Assembly: GCF_003815675.1 (NCBI RefSeq)
Contig: NZ_CP033918.1
Coordinates: 4,402,001 to 4,466,000 of the forward strand
Reading direction: 5' to 3'
Length of the DNA stretch: 64,000 bases
Source: Chryseobacterium sp. G0186
Lineage (GTDB): Bacteria > Bacteroidota > Bacteroidia > Flavobacteriales > Weeksellaceae
Part shown: positions 1-9,228 of the stretch, piece by piece
Layout of the letters: the number at the start of each line of letters is the position of its first letter
How positions within the stretch are numbered: position 1 is the first letter of the stretch
Position numbers and translations under genes: made by a program
The notes under the pieces: model-generated
What the model was told of the DNA's origin: nothing
The model's input: only the letters and a program-made list of their open reading frames with translations
The model's database searches: none

Positions 1-1
1 G

Positions 2-532
2 GCCAACTGCCATAAAATTCCACAGAAATTTTTTGAAAAAAGACTGCTTTCCCATCAGGAACTGACAGGCTCTATTTACAATACCATCCTGGAGCTTAAA
101 GATATTTGTAAGGAAAATGTCCAAATCCTGTTTTCTGTTTCACCTGTGAGACATACCAAGGATGGGATGATTGAAAACCAATTGAGTAAATCTAAGCTGA
201 TTACGGCTATCCATGAATCCATTTCTATGTTTGAAGACTGTCATTATCTGCCTGTCTATGAAATTTTGATGGATGATCTTAGGGATTATCGTTTTTACAA
301 GGAAGATATGATTCATCCAAGTACACAGGCTGTTAACTACATTTTTGATAAATTTGGAGATTCCTATTTTTCAGAAAGTACCCAAAGTTTTATCAAGGAA
401 AACTTTAAAATCATCAAGGCTTTGGAACATAGGACCAATGATATGAAAGATCCGAAGTTTATTGAATTTAGGGAAAAGCTAGATCAAAGAATAGAAAACC
501 AGCGTAAGAAAGTAAAGCATACCATATTCTGA
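2..532 (+). CDS. GSCFA domain protein, C-terminal part (cut by window edge)
   Basis: The frame is open from base 2 through the internal Met at 146 to a TGA at 530-532, so the gene begins outside the window and only about 176 residues are visible. The sequence SPVRHTKDGMIENQLSKS, then a YEI-MDDLRDYRFY block and DMIHPS, is typical of GSCFA proteins, a Bacteroidota-rich family related to SGNH/GDSL esterases whose substrate is unknown. The DMIHP segment probably supplies the terminal catalytic Asp/His of such a fold (inference). The visible end is charged and has no membrane segment. The stop overlaps the start of the next gene (TGATG), suggesting translational coupling. Confidence 0.85.
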   Translation, partial: ANCHKIPQKFFEKRLLSHQELTGSIYNTILELKDICKENVQILFSVSPVRHTKDGMIENQLSKSKLITAIHESISMFEDCHYLPVYEILMDDLRDYRFYKEDMIHPSTQAVNYIFDKFGDSYFSESTQSFIKENFKIIKALEHRTNDMKDPKFIEFREKLDQRIENQRKKVKHTIF

Positions 533-1059
533 TGATTGATTTTACACGGATTGACTATTTAAAACAGGGAAATGAGAGGCAGAAAAAAGCCTATGAAGTT
601 CTTACAAAATATAGTATTTTAGAAAAATTAGAACCCTATTCTGCTGTTCTGGTCGGAACCATTCCTATTGAAATTGATATTGAAAGCAGTGATCTTGATA
701 TTATTTGTGAGGTTGATCTGAGATTGGAAGAAGATTTTTTAGAATACCTTGCATTGAGCAATTTAATTCCGTTTGATATTGATGTTAAGATGGATAATAT
801 AATTGTAAACGGAGAACAAAGTATTGTCCTAAACTTTGTGCTGGATGGATTTCCCATTGAGATATTTGGACAGAACAAACCTGTTACAGATCAGAATGCT
901 TACAGGCATATGATCTCAGAATATAAAATTTTACAGGAAAAAGGAGAAGATTTTAAACAAAAAATAATAAAGTTGAAGAGACAGGGAATCAAAACAGAAC
1001 CTGCATTTGGATTGCTGATGAATCTCGAAAACCCCTACGAAGACCTGTTAAAGCTATAA
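532..1059 (+). CDS. DUF4269 family protein, nucleotidyltransferase-like
   Basis: A 175-residue soluble protein. The block GTIPIEIDIESSDLDIICEV has the G-(x)n-SDLDI layout of minimal nucleotidyltransferase folds, where the two Asp residues would hold a metal; this arrangement is typical of DUF4269. The biochemical role of the family is unknown. The start is the ATG sharing its A with the stop of the preceding GSCFA gene, and tatD follows after 4 bp, so the three genes probably form one transcript. Family assignment is by motif memory; the nucleotidyltransferase activity is inference. Confidence 0.8.
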   Translation: MIDFTRIDYLKQGNERQKKAYEVLTKYSILEKLEPYSAVLVGTIPIEIDIESSDLDIICEVDLRLEEDFLEYLALSNLIPFDIDVKMDNIIVNGEQSIVLNFVLDGFPIEIFGQNKPVTDQNAYRHMISEYKILQEKGEDFKQKIIKLKRQGIKTEPAFGLLMNLENPYEDLLKL

Positions 1060-1063
1060 GAAA

Positions 1064-1828
1064 ATGATTGATACACATACACACCTATACGCAGAAGAAT
1101 TTGATGAAGATAGAAAAGAAGCTATTCAAAGAGCTTTAGATAAGGGAATTACCGAATTTTATCTTCCTGCTATTGATTCTGAATCCCATGAAAAAATGTT
1201 GAAGTTGGAAGCAGAATATCCGAAGCATATTTTTTCAATGATGGGGCTTCATCCTTGTTATGTAAAACCGGAATCCTGGGAAAAGGAGTTAGAGATAGTT
1301 AAAGATTATCTTGACCAAAGAGCTTTCCCTGCAATAGGGGAAATTGGAATTGACTTATATTGGGATAAAACAACTCTTGATATTCAGATAAAGGCTTTTG
1401 AACAGCAAATCGACTGGGCGATAGAAAAAGATCTTCCCATTGTGATTCATACAAGAGAAAGCTTTGACGAAACATTTGATGTGCTAGAAAGAAAAAAACA
1501 TCCGAAATTAAGGGGAATATTTCACTGTTTTTCAGGAAATCTGGAACAGGCCCATCATGCCATAGATTTGAATTTTATTTTAGGGATAGGTGGAGTAGTG
1601 ACTTTTAAAAACGGAAAAATAGACCAGTTTCTGAATGAAATTCCTTTAGACAAAATTGTGTTGGAAACAGATTCTCCTTACTTAGCTCCAGTTCCACACC
1701 GAGGAAAAAGAAATGAAAGCTCATATCTCGATCTGGTAGCCGGTAAGCTGGTGGATATCTATGGAAAAGATTTTTCAGAGATCGATAGAATCACCACAGA
1801 GAATGCCAAAAATATTTTTCGTGCTTAA
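1064..1828 (+). CDS. tatD: TatD family metal-dependent deoxyribonuclease
   Basis: 254 residues, the usual length for TatD/YcfH hydrolases, which are cytosolic TIM-barrel metal-dependent 3'-5' DNases. All expected metal ligands are present: the N-terminal DTHTHL (HxH), Glu in IGEIGIDLYWDK, His in PIVIHTRES, His in GIFHCFSG, and the final Asp in LETDSPYLAPVPHRGKRN. It is the last gene of a tight three-gene run with GSCFA and DUF4269. Whether it is TatD proper or the YcfH/YjjV subgroup cannot be settled by eye. Confidence 0.93.
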   Translation: MIDTHTHLYAEEFDEDRKEAIQRALDKGITEFYLPAIDSESHEKMLKLEAEYPKHIFSMMGLHPCYVKPESWEKELEIVKDYLDQRAFPAIGEIGIDLYWDKTTLDIQIKAFEQQIDWAIEKDLPIVIHTRESFDETFDVLERKKHPKLRGIFHCFSGNLEQAHHAIDLNFILGIGGVVTFKNGKIDQFLNEIPLDKIVLETDSPYLAPVPHRGKRNESSYLDLVAGKLVDIYGKDFSEIDRITTENAKNIFRA

Positions 1829-1907
1829 TTCATAGGGATGAAATTACCGGATGGTGTTCTTTGCTGAAGATAAAAGATAGTAAATATGATGCTGCTATCT
1901 GCAATAG

Positions 1908-2228
1908 CATATTTTTGGGATGATATTGTTTGGTATTTTTCTAATTTATTTTACAAAAAAGCCTATTCGTTTTTTTGAAAATAAACAACTTATTCATCCA
2001 GGGAAAATTTCTTACGGGATCTACATGTATCATGCTATTGTAATGCAGCCTGTGGGCTTCATTTTACTTAAGTTAGTTGCTGTATATAACTTAAGCGATC
2101 CCGTAATTATTATTTCAAGTTTTCTTTCAGTGATCCTAATGACGATACTTGTTTCTCATCTCTCCTATAAATATTTTGAAAAGAGATTCCTTGTTTTAAA
2201 GAATAAGTATAGAACAACGTCCCGATAA
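1908..2228 (+). pseudogene. Acyltransferase 3 family, C-terminal remnant
   Basis: An open frame from about 1908 (first Met 1920, stop 2226-2228) encodes roughly 100 residues with three hydrophobic segments. It contains GKISYGIYMYHAIVMQP and ends SYKYFEKRFLVLK, which is how membrane acyltransferase-3 proteins (OatA type, peptidoglycan or polysaccharide O-acetylation) finish. The catalytic N-terminal two thirds are missing. A TAG at 1905-1907 closes the frame upstream, and a neighbouring frame just before it (from 1889) reads like another hydrophobic segment, so a deletion plus frameshift is likely. Probably not functional. Confidence 0.7.
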
Positions 2229-2232
2229 AAAA

Positions 2233-3531
2233 CTATTTTTTCCTTGTAAAGTTTTTATTCTTAGGCTTTTTAAATCCAGTAGGAGCTGCACCGGCAGGTT
2301 TCTTATTATTATTCGGCCTTGAATTATTATTGGAAGTTTTTGGTCTGTCAGAACCTCCAGAAGCAGGTTTGTTATTAGAATCCCTTTTCTGTGCCACCAA
2401 ATCATCAGTGTGGAACGGATGGTTCTTGATAATAGGAATCTTCTTTCCGATAAGTTTCTCCGTGTTTTTTAGATTTAAAAGATCTAGTCCGTCTACAAAC
2501 GAGATAGAGTTTCCTTCCGCACCGGCTCTTCCCGTTCTACCAATTCTGTGAACATAGGTCTCAGAAACGTCTGATAATTCAAAATTGATAACAAATTTTA
2601 ATTCATCAATGTCAATTCCCCTTGCTGCAATATCTGTTGCTACAAGAACCCTTGTTTTTCCGGATTTGAAGTTATTAAGGGCGTTCTGTCTTGCATTTTG
2701 AGATTTGTTACCATGAATAGCTTCTGCAGAGATATTGTCTTTTTGAAGCTTTCTTGCAATTTTATCAGCTCCATGCTTTGTTCTTGCAAATACCAATACT
2801 GATTCTGAAATATCATTTTCCAGGATATGAGACAGCAAATTCAGTTTATTGTCTTTTTCTACAAAATAAACAGACTGTTTTATCGTGTCTGCTGTAGAAG
2901 AAACAGGCGTTACTTCTACCTTTACCGGATTGTTCAGGATAGAATTAGCTAATTTCTGAATTTCGCCAGGCATTGTTGCTGAAAAGAATAAAGTCTGTCT
3001 TCTCTGTGGCAAAAGCTTGATGATTCTCTTCACATCATGTACAAAACCCATATCAAGCATTCTGTCAGCTTCATCAAGAACAAATATTTCAATGTTTTTT
3101 AAGCTGATAATTCCCTGTGCAATAAAATCAAGAAGTCTTCCCGGTGTTGCAACCAGGATGTCAACTCCTTTTCTCAAAGCAGCTTCCTGATTTCCTTGTT
3201 TTACACCTCCAAAGATAACAAGTTGCTTTAAAGGAAGATATTTACCGTAGGCATTAATGTTTTCTTCGATCTGAATGGCCAATTCTCTGGTTGGAGTAAG
3301 AATTAAGGCTTTAATATGTTTATTCGGAGTCTTATTTTTAGATAGATTCTGTAAAATAGGAATGGAAAATGCTGCTGTTTTTCCTGTTCCTGTCTGCGCA
3401 CAGCCTAAAAAGTCTGTACCTTTTAAAATTTCAGGAATAGATCTTTCCTGAATGGGTGTTGGAGTGGTATATCCCTGTTCCTGAATTGCCTTGGCAATAG
3501 GATCTATTAAGTTTAAGTCTGTAAAATTCAA
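2233..3531 (-). CDS. rhlE: DEAD-box RNA helicase, RhlE-like
   Basis: 432 residues with a complete DEAD-box core: Q motif (TPTPIQERSIPEIL) near residue 24, Walker A AQTGTGKT at 45-52, PTRELA near 80, DEAD at 153-156, SAT at 184-186, and HRIGRTGRAG in the second RecA domain. The tail of about 65 residues is rich in Asn, Lys and Pro and disordered, as in RhlE-type helicases that bind RNA through a basic extension. It probably helps ribosome assembly or RNA turnover in the cold (family knowledge). It is a single gene whose end lies 5 bp from the acyltransferase remnant on the other strand. Confidence 0.92.
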   Translation of the reverse strand: MNFTDLNLIDPIAKAIQEQGYTTPTPIQERSIPEILKGTDFLGCAQTGTGKTAAFSIPILQNLSKNKTPNKHIKALILTPTRELAIQIEENINAYGKYLPLKQLVIFGGVKQGNQEAALRKGVDILVATPGRLLDFIAQGIISLKNIEIFVLDEADRMLDMGFVHDVKRIIKLLPQRRQTLFFSATMPGEIQKLANSILNNPVKVEVTPVSSTADTIKQSVYFVEKDNKLNLLSHILENDISESVLVFARTKHGADKIARKLQKDNISAEAIHGNKSQNARQNALNNFKSGKTRVLVATDIAARGIDIDELKFVINFELSDVSETYVHRIGRTGRAGAEGNSISFVDGLDLLNLKNTEKLIGKKIPIIKNHPFHTDDLVAQKRDSNNKPASGGSDRPKTSNNNSRPNNNKKPAGAAPTGFKKPKNKNFTRKK

Positions 3532-3670
3532 ATGAATTATTTTAAAATTTAAATAAAAATTCCCTCAGTCTGAAAGAATTACATTTTGCAAAGGTAGTTT
3601 AAAAATTTTTAAGAAATATCCCTGATGCTTAAAACAGTTTATCAAACCATAAAAGGGATTTCAATTATAA

Positions 3671-3707
3671 AAATAAATGGTTGTTCAGGTTGGACAGCCA
3701 TTTATTT
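3671..3707 (-). terminator. Probable terminator of the beta-barrel gene
   Basis: Two 17-nt arms (3671-3687 and 3691-3707) pair along their length with a few G.T pairs around a 3-nt loop, followed on the minus strand by a T-rich run. It lies just past the stop of the minus-strand gene at 3733. Confidence 0.7.
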
Positions 3708-3732
3708 TTATACTATAATTAATACTCAATTC

Positions 3733-4365
3733 TTATTTGAATCGGTATCCAACCCCAGCCTGGAAAAATCCAACTTTCATTGGAGCTGATTCACTTTTGT
3801 TGATCTTAATGAAGTTGAAATTGTATCGAGCATCAATAAAGAACTTTTGATTAATTTTATATTCTGCTCCCAGAAAAGGGAAAAGGTTCAATGTTTTTAT
3901 ATTTTCAAGGTTTCCATTGTCCACTTCGCCAAAAACAGTGCTTGTTTTCACTTTAGAGGATATGTTAAACCCTAAGTTCATTCCTACAGATGCAGATAGT
4001 TTAGGAATTAAATAATATTTTAATGAAATTGGAACCTGTATCTGATTGAGCTTATAATCAGAAGTTAGGTTTCCCATATTTACAATTTCATTACCCACCA
4101 ATTGAACCCAAGGATAGGCATCCTTACCACCCAATTGCGTATACAAAATCTCAGCTTGTATGCTAAATTGGGAAGATAGCGGTTGTTCTGCCAAAATACC
4201 TGCATAAAAAAAGGACTTTGAATCTAGTGGAATATCAAAGATTTTCATATTAGATAAAGTATATCCTCCTTTCACTCCAAAGCTTATAGGTTTGTCTGGT
4301 GTTTTTTGTGCATTAATGAAAGTTGAAGCAGCTAATAGTGCAACGAAAAAAATGTTCTTCTTCAT
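3733..4365 (-). CDS. Outer-membrane beta-barrel protein (porin family)
   Basis: 210 residues. An N-terminal signal peptide (KKNIFFVALLAASTFINAQ) is followed by FGVKGGYTLSNM, the usual opening strand of the Bacteroidota outer-membrane beta-barrel family (PF13568 type). Alternating hydrophobic strands run to a C-terminal GVGYRFK ending in aromatic-basic residues, as barrel proteins do. The substrate is unknown and many members are small structural barrels. It has its own terminator and is separated from its neighbours. Confidence 0.8.
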   Translation of the reverse strand: MKKNIFFVALLAASTFINAQKTPDKPISFGVKGGYTLSNMKIFDIPLDSKSFFYAGILAEQPLSSQFSIQAEILYTQLGGKDAYPWVQLVGNEIVNMGNLTSDYKLNQIQVPISLKYYLIPKLSASVGMNLGFNISSKVKTSTVFGEVDNGNLENIKTLNLFPFLGAEYKINQKFFIDARYNFNFIKINKSESAPMKVGFFQAGVGYRFK

Positions 4366-4406
4366 GTTTCTTTTTTTGAGTTTAATGATTACGTTTTTAT
4401 AAAAAA

Positions 4407-4437
4407 AAATAATTCCCTCATATTGGGGGAATTATTT
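4407..4437 (-). terminator. Terminator of the DUF6438 gene
   Basis: An 11-bp perfect stem (4407-4417 with 4427-4437, GGGAATTATTT on the plus strand) with a 9-nt loop; reading the minus strand it is followed by a long T run. It sits 32 bp past the stop of the minus-strand gene at 4469. Confidence 0.8.
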
Positions 4438-4468
4438 TTACAAATATAGCTTAAATACTTTATAGAAA

Positions 4469-4957
4469 CTATTTTATCTTAGTCCATTGCTGGCTCTTAC
4501 GTAAATTTTCAAAGAAATGGTATACTTCTGAAAGCTTTTCACTGCCACGTTTACCATAATCTTGTACATTTTTAGCTGATCCATCATTGAAATTAATTCT
4601 TAAATAAGAAGTGGGAAGATCACTGATGTTTTTAGTACCATATTCATTATTTAAATTCTTTACATCCAATCCGTCAAGCAAACCGATCAGCTTATTGTAA
4701 TCCTCTTCTTTGATGGTTCCTTTAAAAGTTCCTTCACGAGGTTTGGAAAACTCATCCTTCGACGGTTTATCATTAAAGTTAAAATGCTCAGCCTCAAAAA
4801 CAGCAGTTCTGTCCGCATTGATAGTCATTTTAAAAACCGGGCAGAATCCAAAACACGGAATAGCTTCATATTCTATTTTTGAATAGTTGGAATTTGTTTT
4901 TTGTGAAGTACATGATAATAAAAATATAAAGGTACAAAGGCCAAGTAAATATTTCAT
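4469..4957 (-). CDS. DUF6438 domain lipoprotein
   Basis: 162 residues. MKYLLGLCTFIFLLSC has a lipobox (LLSC), so the mature protein should be a lipid-anchored envelope protein starting at Cys16. The body, with YEAIPCFGFCPVFKMTIN followed by a DRTAVFEA strand, matches DUF6438, in which the CFGxCP motif is conserved. Function is unknown; the two close Cys could form a disulfide in the periplasm (inference). It stands alone between two terminators. Confidence 0.78.
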   Translation of the reverse strand: MKYLLGLCTFIFLLSCTSQKTNSNYSKIEYEAIPCFGFCPVFKMTINADRTAVFEAEHFNFNDKPSKDEFSKPREGTFKGTIKEEDYNKLIGLLDGLDVKNLNNEYGTKNISDLPTSYLRINFNDGSAKNVQDYGKRGSEKLSEVYHFFENLRKSQQWTKIK

Positions 4958-5034
4958 AATTTAAATTTCAAAAGGATCTTTCAATAATTATTCCAATTTA
5001 GATGAAAAGGGGCTGATAGATTAAAAAGGTATAA

Positions 5035-5066
5035 AAAAAGGAGAAACACGATGGCTTCTCCTTTTT
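5035..5066 (-). terminator. Terminator of the adk-obg region
   Basis: An 11-bp perfect stem (AAAAAGGAGAA at 5035-5045 with 5056-5066) and 10-nt loop, flanked by T tracts on the minus strand, 40 bp past the obg stop. Confidence 0.85.
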
Positions 5067-5106
5067 ATTTTTTCAATTGATCACAAACTGCGGATCAAAA
5101 TATTTG

Positions 5107-6090
5107 TTATCCATGTAACTGTTTCCAGATCGCATCTTTCAGTTCTACAAGGCCTTCTCCTGTAACTCCTGAGAAGAATAGAGGTTGCTTGTTTTCAGGG
5201 AATTCAGCAGAGATCTCTTTTTTCAGTTCATCATCCAAAAGGTCAGATTTTGAAACAGAAATAATGAAATCCTTATCTAAAAGTTCCGGATTATATTCTT
5301 TTAATTCATTTTCAAGAATCTTAAACTCCTGGAAATGATCTTCAGAGTCTGCCGGAATTAAAAACAAAAGAATTGAGTTTCTTTCAATATGTCTAAGGAA
5401 TCTGTGTCCTAATCCTTTTCCTTCAGCTGCTCCTTCAATAATTCCCGGAATGTCAGCCATTACAAATGATTTGTAATTTCTGTAATCAACAATTCCAAGG
5501 TTAGGAGTCAGTGTAGTAAAGGCATAATTTGCAATTTTAGGCTTTGCTGCAGAAACAGAGGCTAAAAGAGTAGATTTTCCAGCATTTGGAAATCCAACCA
5601 AACCTACATCCGCTAAGATTTTAAGCTCAAAAACAACATAACCTTCCTCACCATCCATTCCAGGTTGAGCATATCTTGGAGTCTGATTGGTAGAAGATTT
5701 GAAAAATTCATTTCCTCTTCCGCCTTTTCCGCCCTCCATCAGGATGATTTCCTGTTTGTCTTCAAGGATTTCTCCTATGATTTCTCCTTCTTCATTTTTG
5801 GCGATGCTCCCAATTGGAACATCAATATAAATATCTGCTCCGTCTGCTCCGGTCAGCTGATTTTTTGCTCCGTTTTCACCACGTTCTGCTTTTATGTGAC
5901 GGGTGTATCGAAGGGGAAGTAAAGTCCATTCCTGAGCATTTCCTCTCATGATGACGTGTCCTCCACGACCTCCATCACCTCCATCAGGACCTCCCTTAGG
6001 AATATATTTTTCACGACGAAGATGGGCAGAACCAGCACCTCCGTGTCCGCTTTTACAATGGATTTTTACGTAATCTACAAAGTTTGACAT
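5107..6090 (-). CDS. obg: GTPase Obg (ribosome assembly)
   Basis: 327 residues. The first ~158 form the glycine-rich Obg fold (GGDGGRGG and [11 protein letters not shown] are visible). The G domain follows with [14 protein letters not shown] (P-loop), the switch region [18 protein letters not shown] (G3) and SVSKSDLL (G4-like). The C-terminal OCT domain found in some Obg proteins is absent, as is usual in this phylum. Obg binds the 50S subunit and links its assembly to GTP and growth state. It lies downstream of adk on the same strand with a 79-bp repeat-containing gap. Confidence 0.96.
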   Translation of the reverse strand: MSNFVDYVKIHCKSGHGGAGSAHLRREKYIPKGGPDGGDGGRGGHVIMRGNAQEWTLLPLRYTRHIKAERGENGAKNQLTGADGADIYIDVPIGSIAKNEEGEIIGEILEDKQEIILMEGGKGGRGNEFFKSSTNQTPRYAQPGMDGEEGYVVFELKILADVGLVGFPNAGKSTLLASVSAAKPKIANYAFTTLTPNLGIVDYRNYKSFVMADIPGIIEGAAEGKGLGHRFLRHIERNSILLFLIPADSEDHFQEFKILENELKEYNPELLDKDFIISVSKSDLLDDELKKEISAEFPENKQPLFFSGVTGEGLVELKDAIWKQLHG

Positions 6091-6169
6091 AATTGTTAGG
6101 GTTTAGGCCTTAGGGGTTAGGGAATAGATATTTAACTATGCTAAATCCTAATCCCTAAATCCTAAATCC
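6091..6169. repeat. Short degenerate repeat between adk and obg
   Basis: The gap holds TTAGGG/CCTAAA-like units: a G-rich run (6107-6122) and, near 6145-6168, CCTAAATCCTAAATCC in the opposite sense, so the two halves can fold on each other. It is not coding. It probably belongs to a dispersed intergenic repeat family (inference). Confidence 0.4.
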
Positions 6170-6748
6170 TTATTTAATTTTCTCTACTTCAGCGAAAAGC
6201 TTTTGGGAAATCTCATTGATTTCTCCTACGCCATTTACTTCAACATATTTTCCTTGTTGCTTGTAAAGCTCGGCTACTTCTGCTGTTTTAGTATAATATT
6301 CTTTAATTCTGTTTTCGATGATCTCTACATTGCTGTCGTCAGATCTACCGCTGGTTTCTCCTCTTTTCAGAAGTCTCTCAACCAAGATTTTATCTTCTAC
6401 GATCAATGAAAGACAAATGTCAATCTCATCATTCAGTTCTTCTTTAACGATTTTTTCCAGTGCCTCTGTCTGAGCAGTAGTTCTTGGATAACCATCAAAA
6501 ATAAAACCATTGGTATCGGTAGGTTTTCTGATCTCATCAATCAGCATATCTGTTGTTACCTGATCCGGAACCAATTCTCCCTTATCGATGTAAGACTTAG
6601 CCAATTTCCCAAGTTCAGTGTCGTTTTTCATGTTGTATCTGAAAAGATCACCTGTTGAAACCTGCTTTAAGTTAAATTTCTCGATTAGATTCTGAGCTTG
6701 TGTTCCTTTTCCACTTCCTGGAGGGCCGAACAGAACAATGTTTATCAT
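6170..6748 (-). CDS. adk: Adenylate kinase
   Basis: 192 residues. GPPGSGKGTQ at about 8-17 is the phosphate-binding loop, followed by STGDLFR (AMP site) and FDGYPRT. The LID is the short form (RGETSGRSDDSN) without the zinc-binding cysteines of the long bacterial type, which explains the short length. It makes ADP from ATP and AMP in the cytosol. It lies between hpt and obg on the same strand, grouping purine metabolism and GTPase genes. Confidence 0.95.
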   Translation of the reverse strand: MINIVLFGPPGSGKGTQAQNLIEKFNLKQVSTGDLFRYNMKNDTELGKLAKSYIDKGELVPDQVTTDMLIDEIRKPTDTNGFIFDGYPRTTAQTEALEKIVKEELNDEIDICLSLIVEDKILVERLLKRGETSGRSDDSNVEIIENRIKEYYTKTAEVAELYKQQGKYVEVNGVGEINEISQKLFAEVEKIK

Positions 6749-6879
6749 AATGTTGATTCGCTTCCGGTCTTTAATAATAGGATGACTGTTGACCTTTAGC
6801 TTTTTTAAGTTAATATTTTACTTTTATTTCGATTAAGTTTTAAAGCTAACAGCCAATAGCCGGTAGCTAATGACAATAA

Positions 6880-7434
6880 TTAATGGTTGATTTGTCCGTC
6901 TTCTAATTGGTACAAATTAGGTAGGTTTCTTCCCAATTCATCATAATCCAATCCGTAACCAAGTACAAATTTGTTTGGAATTTCCTTTCCGATGTAATCC
7001 AACTTGAAATCTTTCTTGTAAATCTCAGGCTTCAATAAGAAACTTGCCAGTTTTACAGATTTAGGACGTTGGGTTTCCTTAAAATACTTGAAAAGACTTT
7101 CCACGGTATTTCCTGTATCTACAATGTCTTCTACAAGAATAATGTGACGATCTCTTACGTCTTTAGTCAGCTCCATTTTTTGGTAAACGATCCCTGTAGA
7201 TTCAGTTCCTACATAAGAACTCATTTGAATGAAAGCTATTTCACATTCACCCGGATAATATTTTAAAAGATCTGAGAAGAACATGATTACCCCATTCAAT
7301 ACACCAATGAATACAGGAACTTCATCTTTGTAATCTTCATAAATTCTTAATGCTGTCTCTTTTACAATTTCCTGAATTTCGGTATCCGTTAAATAAGGAA
7401 CGAAATTTTTGTCGTGAACTCTAATGCTATCCAT
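6880..7434 (-). CDS. hpt: Hypoxanthine phosphoribosyltransferase
   Basis: 184 residues from the ATG at 7434 (MDSIRVHDKNF). A longer reading from a TTG at 7455 is less likely because the promoter -7 box would overlap that codon. The PRPP-binding motif ILVEDIVDTGNTV is intact, with the upstream FIGVLNGVIMF substrate-loop region and a C-terminal GYGLDYDELGRNLP typical of HPRT. It salvages hypoxanthine and guanine to IMP and GMP. adk follows 131 bp downstream. Confidence 0.93.
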   Translation of the reverse strand: MDSIRVHDKNFVPYLTDTEIQEIVKETALRIYEDYKDEVPVFIGVLNGVIMFFSDLLKYYPGECEIAFIQMSSYVGTESTGIVYQKMELTKDVRDRHIILVEDIVDTGNTVESLFKYFKETQRPKSVKLASFLLKPEIYKKDFKLDYIGKEIPNKFVLGYGLDYDELGRNLPNLYQLEDGQINH

Positions 7435-7452
7435 AAAATTTTTAGTAGGAGG

Positions 7453-7460
7453 CAAAGTTA
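7453..7460 (-). promoter_or_regulatory. -7 promoter box of hpt
   Basis: The minus strand reads TAACTTTG here, a full match to the Bacteroidota -7 element TAnnTTTG, 18 nt before the hpt ATG. No clear -33 box was found. Confidence 0.6.
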
Positions 7461-7488
7461 CGGATTTTTGATTTTTGAATAAAATCTT

Positions 7489-7521
7489 TTTGTGTTTAAT
7501 CCGGGATTTGTACTATATTTG
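7489..7521 (+). promoter_or_regulatory. Promoter of the ABC-F gene
   Basis: TTTG (7489-7492), a 21-bp gap and TATATTTG (7514-7521) match the Bacteroidota primary-sigma consensus. The start codon is 108 bp further on, so the mRNA has a leader of about 100 nt with a small GTAAC/GTTAC stem near 7582-7600. Confidence 0.65.
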
Positions 7522-7629
7522 TTCTTTCAAAACCCATAAATACAGACATGTAGGATATAATTTCTTTCAGATTCAATCAAACGGTAACGGTCAAGTTACT
7601 GGTGTTTAACCATTATTAAGAAAGAAATC

Positions 7630-9228
7630 ATGATTTTGCTACACAATATATCCTTTGGGTTTCCGGGAGGAGATCTTCTATTTAATCATATCAATGTAAC
7701 GATACAATCCCACACCAAATCGGCTTTGGTGGGAAGCAATGGCATGGGAAAATCTACCTTGCTGAAAATAATTGCCCAAGAAATACAACCTGTAAGTGGA
7801 AATATTAATATTCAAGGCGAGATATTCTATGTTCCTCAAATGTTTGGAAACTTTAATCATCTAACGATTGCCGAGTGCTTGAAAATAGATCAAAAATTCA
7901 ATGCTCTAGAAAAAATTACCGCGGGTGAGGTAGATGAAAAATACTTTGAAATTTTAAATGATGACTGGGATATTGAGGAACGTTGCCGAAATGCTCTGCA
8001 TGATTGGGGACTTCAGGATTTTAAATTAAATCAAAAATTAGAAGAATTAAGTGGTGGCCAGAAGACTAAGGTTTTTCTTGCCGGAATTCAGATCAATCAG
8101 CCTGATATTATCATTTTAGATGAACCTACCAATCATTTGGATTTGGAAGGAAGAAAGCTATTATATGATCTTATTGATAAAATAAATTCCACAGTTATTA
8201 TTGTAAGCCATGACAGATCACTGTTGAATCTGGTGGATACAATATTTGAGTTAAGCAATCAGGGAATCGCTGTGTATGGTGGAAACTTTGATTTCTATGC
8301 AGAGCAGAAAGAAGTGGAAGAAGATGCTTTACAGAATGATATTCATGCCAAGGAACGAGCTTTAAAAAAGGCAAAGGAAAAAGAACGGGAAACTTTGGAA
8401 CGTAAGCAAAAGCTTGATGCAAGGGGGAAACAGAAACAGGAGAAGTCCGGAGTAGCCAGAATTATGATGAATACACTCCGAAATAACGCTGAAAAAAACA
8501 CTTCAAAACTGAAAGGGGTACATGCCGAAAAAATAAGTGGTATCTCAGGAGATTTAAGAGATCTGCGTTCTACTTTAAGAAATTCTGATCAGATGAAAGT
8601 GAATTTTAATGATTCTAGTCTGCATTCAGGAAAACTTTTACTGGCAGCGGAGAATATCAATTTTAAATACGGAACAGAGAAACTTTGGTCTGAAAATCTT
8701 ACTCTTGAAGTCAGAAGTGGAGACCGGATTTCTATAAAAGGATCAAACGGATCTGGAAAAACAACTTTGATAAAGCTTTTACTAGGGAATATCGAGCCTT
8801 TTGAAGGGAAGTTAAGCAGTGCAAAGTTCAACAGTATTTATATAGATCAGGAATATTCCCTGATTGATGCAGAGTCAACGGTGTATGATTTTGTGCAGAC
8901 TTTTAATGACAGTGCCTTACAGGAATCGGAAGTGAAGACCTTGTTGTCAAGATTTTTATTTCGTAAGGAAACATGGGATAGGAAATGTGAATTCCTGAGC
9001 GGTGGAGAACGATTAAGACTGCTTTTATGCGGACTTTCGATAAGCAATACAGCTCCGGATATGATTATTCTGGATGAGCCCACAAACAATCTTGACCTGC
9101 AGAATGTAGAGATTTTGACCAATTGCATTAAAGATTATCATGGAACTTTGTTGGTGATTTCTCATGACCAGGTTTTTCTTGAGGAGATCGGAATTGATAG
9201 GGAAGTAAGTTTATTGTATAATGTATAA
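7630..9228 (+). CDS. ABC-F family ATPase (ribosome-associated type)
   Basis: 532 residues with two ABC cassettes and no membrane segment. Cassette 1 has GSNGMGKSTLL near residue 35, LSGGQKTK and DEPTNHLDLEG; cassette 2 has GSNGSGKTTLI, LSGGERLRL and DEPTNNLDLQN. The inter-domain linker is highly charged (AKEKERETLERKQKLDARG), as in ABC-F proteins, which act on the ribosome rather than in transport and include antibiotic-protection factors. The subfamily cannot be fixed by eye. The last codons (LLYNV) and the stop lie inside a 7-bp tandem repeat, so the native C-terminus may have been altered by that repeat. Confidence 0.88.
   Translation: MILLHNISFGFPGGDLLFNHINVTIQSHTKSALVGSNGMGKSTLLKIIAQEIQPVSGNINIQGEIFYVPQMFGNFNHLTIAECLKIDQKFNALEKITAGEVDEKYFEILNDDWDIEERCRNALHDWGLQDFKLNQKLEELSGGQKTKVFLAGIQINQPDIIILDEPTNHLDLEGRKLLYDLIDKINSTVIIVSHDRSLLNLVDTIFELSNQGIAVYGGNFDFYAEQKEVEEDALQNDIHAKERALKKAKEKERETLERKQKLDARGKQKQEKSGVARIMMNTLRNNAEKNTSKLKGVHAEKISGISGDLRDLRSTLRNSDQMKVNFNDSSLHSGKLLLAAENINFKYGTEKLWSENLTLEVRSGDRISIKGSNGSGKTTLIKLLLGNIEPFEGKLSSAKFNSIYIDQEYSLIDAESTVYDFVQTFNDSALQESEVKTLLSRFLFRKETWDRKCEFLSGGERLRLLLCGLSISNTAPDMIILDEPTNNLDLQNVEILTNCIKDYHGTLLVISHDQVFLEEIGIDREVSLLYNV

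Noticed and set aside
7522-7629. Riboswitch or attenuator in the ABC-F leader
   Set aside because: Only one small GTAAC/GTTAC stem is visible and no leader peptide or terminator was recognised.
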